From NCBI GenBank assembly GCA_029939635.1, contig JAOZSN010000045.1:1-19073 (forward strand): 19,073 nucleotides of DNA, in the 5' to 3' direction. A program made the translations under genes and the position numbers. Under the pieces are notes generated by a model that was not told where the DNA came from, searched no databases, and was given only the letters and a program-made list of their open reading frames with translations. Below, in pieces: positions 15,317 to 19,073 of this stretch (position 1 is the stretch's first letter; each line of letters starts with the position of its first letter). The stretch comes from Deltaproteobacteria bacterium. GTDB lineage: Bacteria; Desulfobacterota; Desulfobulbia; Desulfobulbales; SURF-16.

Positions 15317-16612
15317 ATGAGTGCTGACTTTATTGCCAGTTTTGATGAGTTTGGTCGTCGTTTTTGGCCTCTATTTTTGCCTGTGGTTTGCCTGTTTGCC
15401 TGGTGGTTCCATTACCTGCTTTTTAAACGACAACTTAAATCAGCCCTCTTTCGTTTTCGTCACCGCCAGATTGCTGGTATTGCCAGGCGTCGTCATCTGC
15501 AGGAATCAGAGGAGCGCTTGCGGGTTATTCTTTCCTCTATTCTTACCGGTGTCGCTGTCATCGACCCACGTAACCGGCAGATTGAGTTTGTCAATCCCGC
15601 AGCCTGTCGATTACTTGGTGGTAAGAAAAATGACATCATTGGTCGGCGTATTGAAGAATTTGAATTGGCTGTGGAGGAGCTTAGCGGTGATGACACCGGT
15701 TTTTCATTACTTCCTGATCAGCCAAAACAGCGGCATCTTACCACCTTAAATGGTGAGGCTTTGCCTGTCCTAGAAAATACCTCCAGTATCATCATCCATG
15801 GAGCGCCATTTTTACTCAAAAGTTATCTTGATCTCTCTGAGTTGGTGCGGGCGCGTCAAAAGGTTGAACTGCTCCATTCCAATCTCACCAAGCGTGTTCA
15901 GGAGCTTCACTGTCTCTTTGGGGTCACAGGCTTGCTTGCTCAGGCCCTTTTACCCCGTCAGGAGTTATTGCAGCGGGTGGTAAACCTTATTCCCCTTGCC
16001 ATGCGGCGGCCCCATTTTGCCGTGGCTCGTATTGTTTTAGGGGATTGTTCTGTCTCCTCTGAGACCTTTGTGCAGACTTCGTGGCATTTGCAGCGTCCTA
16101 TATTTGTCGGCAATGCTGAAGCCGGAAAGGTTGAGGTCTGTTATATCAAGGACCCGTCAATTACTTCTGAGGATATCTTTGAGCGGGAGGAGATATCTTT
16201 GGTTGAAACATTGGCCCAGCGCCTGGGGCGTCATTTTGATTCCAAACAAGCTGAAAAAGAGCAATCTGTTTTTTCTCAGCTTCTTGATTCCTCACCAGGT
16301 GGGCTTTTTGTGGTAGAAGTGGTAAGTCAGTGCTTTTATTATATTAATAACCATGGCTGTGTGCTCTTGGGGCTTCGTCATGATGATATTGTTGGTCGAC
16401 AATTTTCTGATGTTTTTGCCTTAGACGGTGATGTAGCAGAATTGCTTAGCACTGCTGACGAAGATACTTCTACCAGCTGTCAACTTACCCTACAAAAACT
16501 TCACGAAGACCATTCTCCTGAAACAGTAACGGCCCATATGCACCCCATCAGCAGTGGCACCAGTGGCTATGTTGCGTTTTATTTGGAAGAAGGAGAGAAA
16601 GGGGATAGATGA
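15317..16612 (+). CDS. Membrane-anchored PAS-GAF-like-PAS sensor without output domain
   Basis: A 431-residue protein. One membrane segment lies near residues 16-36 (FWPLFLPVVCLFAWWFHYLLF), then a basic stretch. PAS domain 1 is about 60-165 (SEERLRVILSSILTGVAVID, EFVNPAACRLLGGKKNDIIG). A coiled region (about 172-195) leads into a GAF-like part at about 196-305 (LFGVTGLLAQALLPRQELLQ, ISLVETLAQRLGRHFDSKQ). PAS domain 2 is about 315-425 (FSQLLDSSPGGLFVVEVVSQ, GLRHDDIVGRQFSDVF). There is no histidine kinase, GGDEF, EAL or methyl-accepting output. Its TGA overlaps the next ATG in ATGA (16609-16612), so it is translationally coupled to the HDOD protein, which may be the output partner. Its ligand is unknown. 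Confidence 0.8.
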   Translation: MSADFIASFDEFGRRFWPLFLPVVCLFAWWFHYLLFKRQLKSALFRFRHRQIAGIARRRHLQESEERLRVILSSILTGVAVIDPRNRQIEFVNPAACRLLGGKKNDIIGRRIEEFELAVEELSGDDTGFSLLPDQPKQRHLTTLNGEALPVLENTSSIIIHGAPFLLKSYLDLSELVRARQKVELLHSNLTKRVQELHCLFGVTGLLAQALLPRQELLQRVVNLIPLAMRRPHFAVARIVLGDCSVSSETFVQTSWHLQRPIFVGNAEAGKVEVCYIKDPSITSEDIFEREEISLVETLAQRLGRHFDSKQAEKEQSVFSQLLDSSPGGLFVVEVVSQCFYYINNHGCVLLGLRHDDIVGRQFSDVFALDGDVAELLSTADEDTSTSCQLTLQKLHEDHSPETVTAHMHPISSGTSGYVAFYLEEGEKGDR

Positions 16613-17451
16613 GTGTTATCCTAGATAAATTAGACAGGGTTGTAGAGCTTGCTACCTTGCCAGAGGTCGCCTTGGAGGTGAATATACTCTTGGCTGATGA
16701 ACATCTTGCCGTGAGCGAGATCATCGAGGTCATTGAAAAAGATCCTGCTATTGTTGCTAAGGTTCTAAAACTGGTTAATTCCTCATTTTACGGGTTTACT
16801 GGTCAGATTAATGATCTTGCCCATGCCGCCGTTATTCTTGGTAATCGTACCCTGCATAGTACTGTCATCTCCATCGCTGTTTGTGATACGTTGCCACGTG
16901 CTGCTGGTTGTACCAAATTCAGTCTGGCCCATTTCTGGCAACATTCTGTTGCCGTTGCTTTGATTTCTCGGGAACTTGCTCGTCAGTCTGGTCGTGCAGA
17001 TAGCCAGGAGTGTTTTACCGCTGGTCTGCTACATGATATTGGTAAGCTGATTTTGGTTGAATATTTTAAGGATGAGTTTGTACAGGTCTGGGAGAGGAAG
17101 GAGGAGCAGGGGGGAAGTTTTATTGCAGCCGAACAGGAGATGCTTGATTCCACCCATGCTGAGATTGGTCATCATGTCGGGGAAAGCTGGCAGCTTCCTC
17201 GATCACTGCTGGATGTCATGGCCTTTCACCACAACCCTAGTCATGAGATGGACAATAGTAGTGTCGTGGCCATTGTTCATGTTGCCGATATTCTGGCTAA
17301 TGTGTGGAGTAAAGATTTGGTGGAGGCTCCCATGTTAAAGAGCATGGATGAGCAGGCACGCAGTTTGTTTGCTGAGCAACTTAAGAGTCTTCGCCATTGG
17401 TTCCCTCCCTTGGTTGAGGAGATAGAAGAATCAGCCAAGTTTTTTTACTAA
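16609..17451 (+). CDS. HDOD domain protein
   Basis: A 280-residue cytosolic protein. Residues about 12-215 form the HDOD domain: LATLPEVALEVNILLADEHL, IEKDPAIVAKVLKLVNSSFY, AAVILGNRTLHSTVISIAV, FWQHSVAVALISRELA and GLLHDIGK (HD pair at 142-143). HDOD proteins are a non-standard branch of the HD superfamily found in bacterial signal transduction; most have no shown phosphohydrolase activity, although here the HD-x-G-K motif is intact. A later HHVGESW and FHHNP contribute further His residues typical of HD metal sites. The start overlaps the sensor gene stop by four bases. It converges with glnS across 20 bp. Confidence 0.9.
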   Translation: MSVILDKLDRVVELATLPEVALEVNILLADEHLAVSEIIEVIEKDPAIVAKVLKLVNSSFYGFTGQINDLAHAAVILGNRTLHSTVISIAVCDTLPRAAGCTKFSLAHFWQHSVAVALISRELARQSGRADSQECFTAGLLHDIGKLILVEYFKDEFVQVWERKEEQGGSFIAAEQEMLDSTHAEIGHHVGESWQLPRSLLDVMAFHHNPSHEMDNSSVVAIVHVADILANVWSKDLVEAPMLKSMDEQARSLFAEQLKSLRHWFPPLVEEIEESAKFFY

Positions 17452-17483
17452 ATTATGCATGTGGTGAACCATTAATTTTTTTT
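17450..17483 (+). terminator. Weak terminator candidate after the HDOD gene
   Basis: AAATTA (17450-17455) can pair with TAATTT (17473-17478), with an inner TGGT/ACCA, and T residues follow to about 17481. It overlaps the end of glnS. The stem is AT-only. Confidence 0.25.
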
Positions 17484-19073
17484 CTTCATCTTTGCCCAGG
17501 TATCACGCAGGGTGACGATGCGGTTGAACACCGGTTTCTCGGTACGGCTGTCCTTGCTGTCCAAACAAAAATATCCCAGCCGTTCAAATTGCACCTGCTC
17601 TGTTGCTTTCGCATCTGCTAGGCGTGGCTCAAGTTTACAATTACTTAAAACCTGGAGAGAATTTGGATTGAGATGTTCCTTGAAGTCAACCTCTGTGTCC
17701 TGCTCAGGGTTTTCTACCTCAAAAAGACGATCATATAAACGTACCTCAGCATCTATGGCGTGCCGGGCAGAGACCCAGTGGATGGTCCCTTTGACCTTGC
17801 GTCCATCAGGTGATGAGCCGCCACGGCTTAAGGGGTCGTAACTACAGACAAGTTCTGTTACTTCACCACTGTTGGGGTCTTTAATAACCGCATCACAGGT
17901 GATGTAATAGGCGTTGCGCAAGCGTACCTCTCTACCAGGTCCCATTCTGAAGAATTTTTTAGGTGGATCTTCCATAAAATCATCCCTGTCAATATAGATT
18001 TCTCGACAGAAGGGCACGCTACGCGTTCCCATGTCTGGATTTTTGGGATGGTTTTTTGCCTCCATCTCTTCCACTTGATCCTCGGGGTAATTGGCAATGG
18101 TTACTTTTAATGGATGCAATACACCCATGCGTCGTGGGGCTATCTGGTTTAAGTCATTACGCAGGGAATTTTCCAGTACACCCATATCAATGCGGCTTTC
18201 TCGTTTGGCTATACCAATGGTGTCAGCAAAATTACGGATGGATACAGGGGTGTAGCCGCGTCGTCTGAGGCCAGAGATGGTGAGCATACGAGGATCATCC
18301 CAACCACTGACGAGATTTTCCTCTACCAGTTGCCGTAATTTGCGTTTACTCATCACTGTAAAATCAAGGTTGAGGCGAGCAAACTCGATCTGTTGGGGGT
18401 GACATGTGGTCTGTAGGGTGTCGAGAACCCAGTCATAAAGCGGCCTGTGATCGGCAAACTCCAGGGTGCAGAGAGAGTGGGTTATTCCTTCTATGGCATC
18501 AGAAAGGCAGTGGGTAAAGTCATACATGGGATAAATACACCATGTGTCGCCAGTACGATGATGGCGGGTATGTTTGATCCGATATATGGCAGGGTCACGC
18601 ATGGTGATATTGGCAGATGCCATATCTATTTTGGCGCGAAGCAGGTGGCTACCATCACTAAAATCACCGTTTCGCATACCCTCGAATAGTTTGAGGTTTT
18701 CCTCAACGGAACGATCTCGGTAGGGGCTATTTTTCCCTGGTTCAGTGAGGGTACCACGGTATTCCCTGACCTCCTCTGCATTAAGGCTACAGACATATGC
18801 CTTGTCCATGTTTATGAGTTGAACAGCATAGTCATATAAAGCGCCAAAATAGTCTGAGGCGTAAAAGAGGTTTTCATGCCAGTCAAAACCCAACCAGCGT
18901 ACATCTTCCTTGATGGCAGCAATATACTCACTATTTTCCTTATCTGGATTGGTATCATCAAAGCGTAGATGGCATATTCCCTGTTCGTATTCGCTGGCAA
19001 CACCAAAATTTAGGCAGATTGATTTAGCATGACCGATATGCAGGAATCCATTAGGCTCTGGCGGGAAACGGGA
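17472..19073 (-). CDS. glnS: Glutaminyl-tRNA synthetase (partial, 5' end off window)
   Basis: It charges tRNA-Gln with glutamine. 533 residues are present; comparison with the 554-residue E. coli enzyme suggests only about 20-30 N-terminal residues are missing. The frame runs open to the right edge as SRFPPEPNGFLHIGHAKSIC, containing the class I HIGH signature (19029-19040). Then come CHLRFDDTNPDKENSEY, a catalytic-core stretch YDFTHCLSDAIEGITHSLCT, the KMSKS-equivalent VMSKRKL, and the C-terminal anticodon-binding beta barrels (GTIHWVSARHAIDAEVRLYD). The internal TTG at 18891-18893 is not the start, because conserved sequence continues upstream. A GlnRS gene implies direct glutaminylation, which among bacteria is patchy, but co-existence with GatCAB cannot be judged here. 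Confidence 0.97.
   Translation of the reverse strand, partial: SRFPPEPNGFLHIGHAKSICLNFGVASEYEQGICHLRFDDTNPDKENSEYIAAIKEDVRWLGFDWHENLFYASDYFGALYDYAVQLINMDKAYVCSLNAEEVREYRGTLTEPGKNSPYRDRSVEENLKLFEGMRNGDFSDGSHLLRAKIDMASANITMRDPAIYRIKHTRHHRTGDTWCIYPMYDFTHCLSDAIEGITHSLCTLEFADHRPLYDWVLDTLQTTCHPQQIEFARLNLDFTVMSKRKLRQLVEENLVSGWDDPRMLTISGLRRRGYTPVSIRNFADTIGIAKRESRIDMGVLENSLRNDLNQIAPRRMGVLHPLKVTIANYPEDQVEEMEAKNHPKNPDMGTRSVPFCREIYIDRDDFMEDPPKKFFRMGPGREVRLRNAYYITCDAVIKDPNSGEVTELVCSYDPLSRGGSSPDGRKVKGTIHWVSARHAIDAEVRLYDRLFEVENPEQDTEVDFKEHLNPNSLQVLSNCKLEPRLADAKATEQVQFERLGYFCLDSKDSRTEKPVFNRIVTLRDTWAKMKKKN

Noticed and set aside
18891..18893. TTG as the start of glnS
   Set aside because: Conserved GlnRS sequence including HIGH continues in frame upstream to the window edge.

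Overview
The window looks like a chromosomal segment of a Gram-negative anaerobe, most likely a Desulfobulbales-type member of the Desulfobacterota (Desulfotalea-like). This is inferred from moderate GC content, a UGA-containing redox protein that reads as a selenoprotein, a GlcF-like CCG-domain iron-sulfur protein, a NikK-like DUF4198 protein, lipoprotein acylation (lnt) and a beta-barrel outer membrane protein. No rRNA, tRNA or CRISPR was seen, and no complete transposase gene.

Left part, minus strand (1-6451): a partial DsbA/thioredoxin_4-like protein whose active site is interrupted by an in-frame UGA (reads U-P-H-C, probably selenocysteine); upstream of it a two-cluster Fe-S/CCG-domain protein; prfB (RF2), which needs its classical +1 programmed frameshift at CTT-TGA; a small outer membrane barrel protein; and the corC-lnt pair. 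Intergenic gaps carry several strong inverted repeats. A 143-bp foldback element that looks like a MITE, with flanking direct repeats, sits at 6577-6732 upstream of corC.

Centre, plus strand (6995-13148): a compact operon behind a good sigma70-type promoter (6813-6841) encodes a complete but divergent biotin-dependent acyl-CoA carboxylase. It has a biotin carboxylase, a carboxyltransferase fusion with AccA-like then AccD-like domains (reverse of the PccB order), a 216-residue protein with two biotinyl-like halves and an unusual S-L-M-K-R acceptor site, and an overlapping biotin-protein ligase without the DNA-binding domain and with an altered nucleotide/biotin loop. A GT2 glycosyltransferase follows 13 nt later. 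I consider this self-contained carboxylase plus dedicated ligase, together with the selenoprotein, the most interesting content.

Right part (13173-19073): a NikK-like DUF4198 exported protein (minus) diverges from fructose-1,6-bisphosphatase (plus). A promoter then leads a two-gene signalling unit: a membrane-anchored PAS-GAF-like-PAS protein with no output domain, translationally coupled (ATGA overlap) to an HDOD protein. glnS converges on this pair and runs off the right edge without its first residues.
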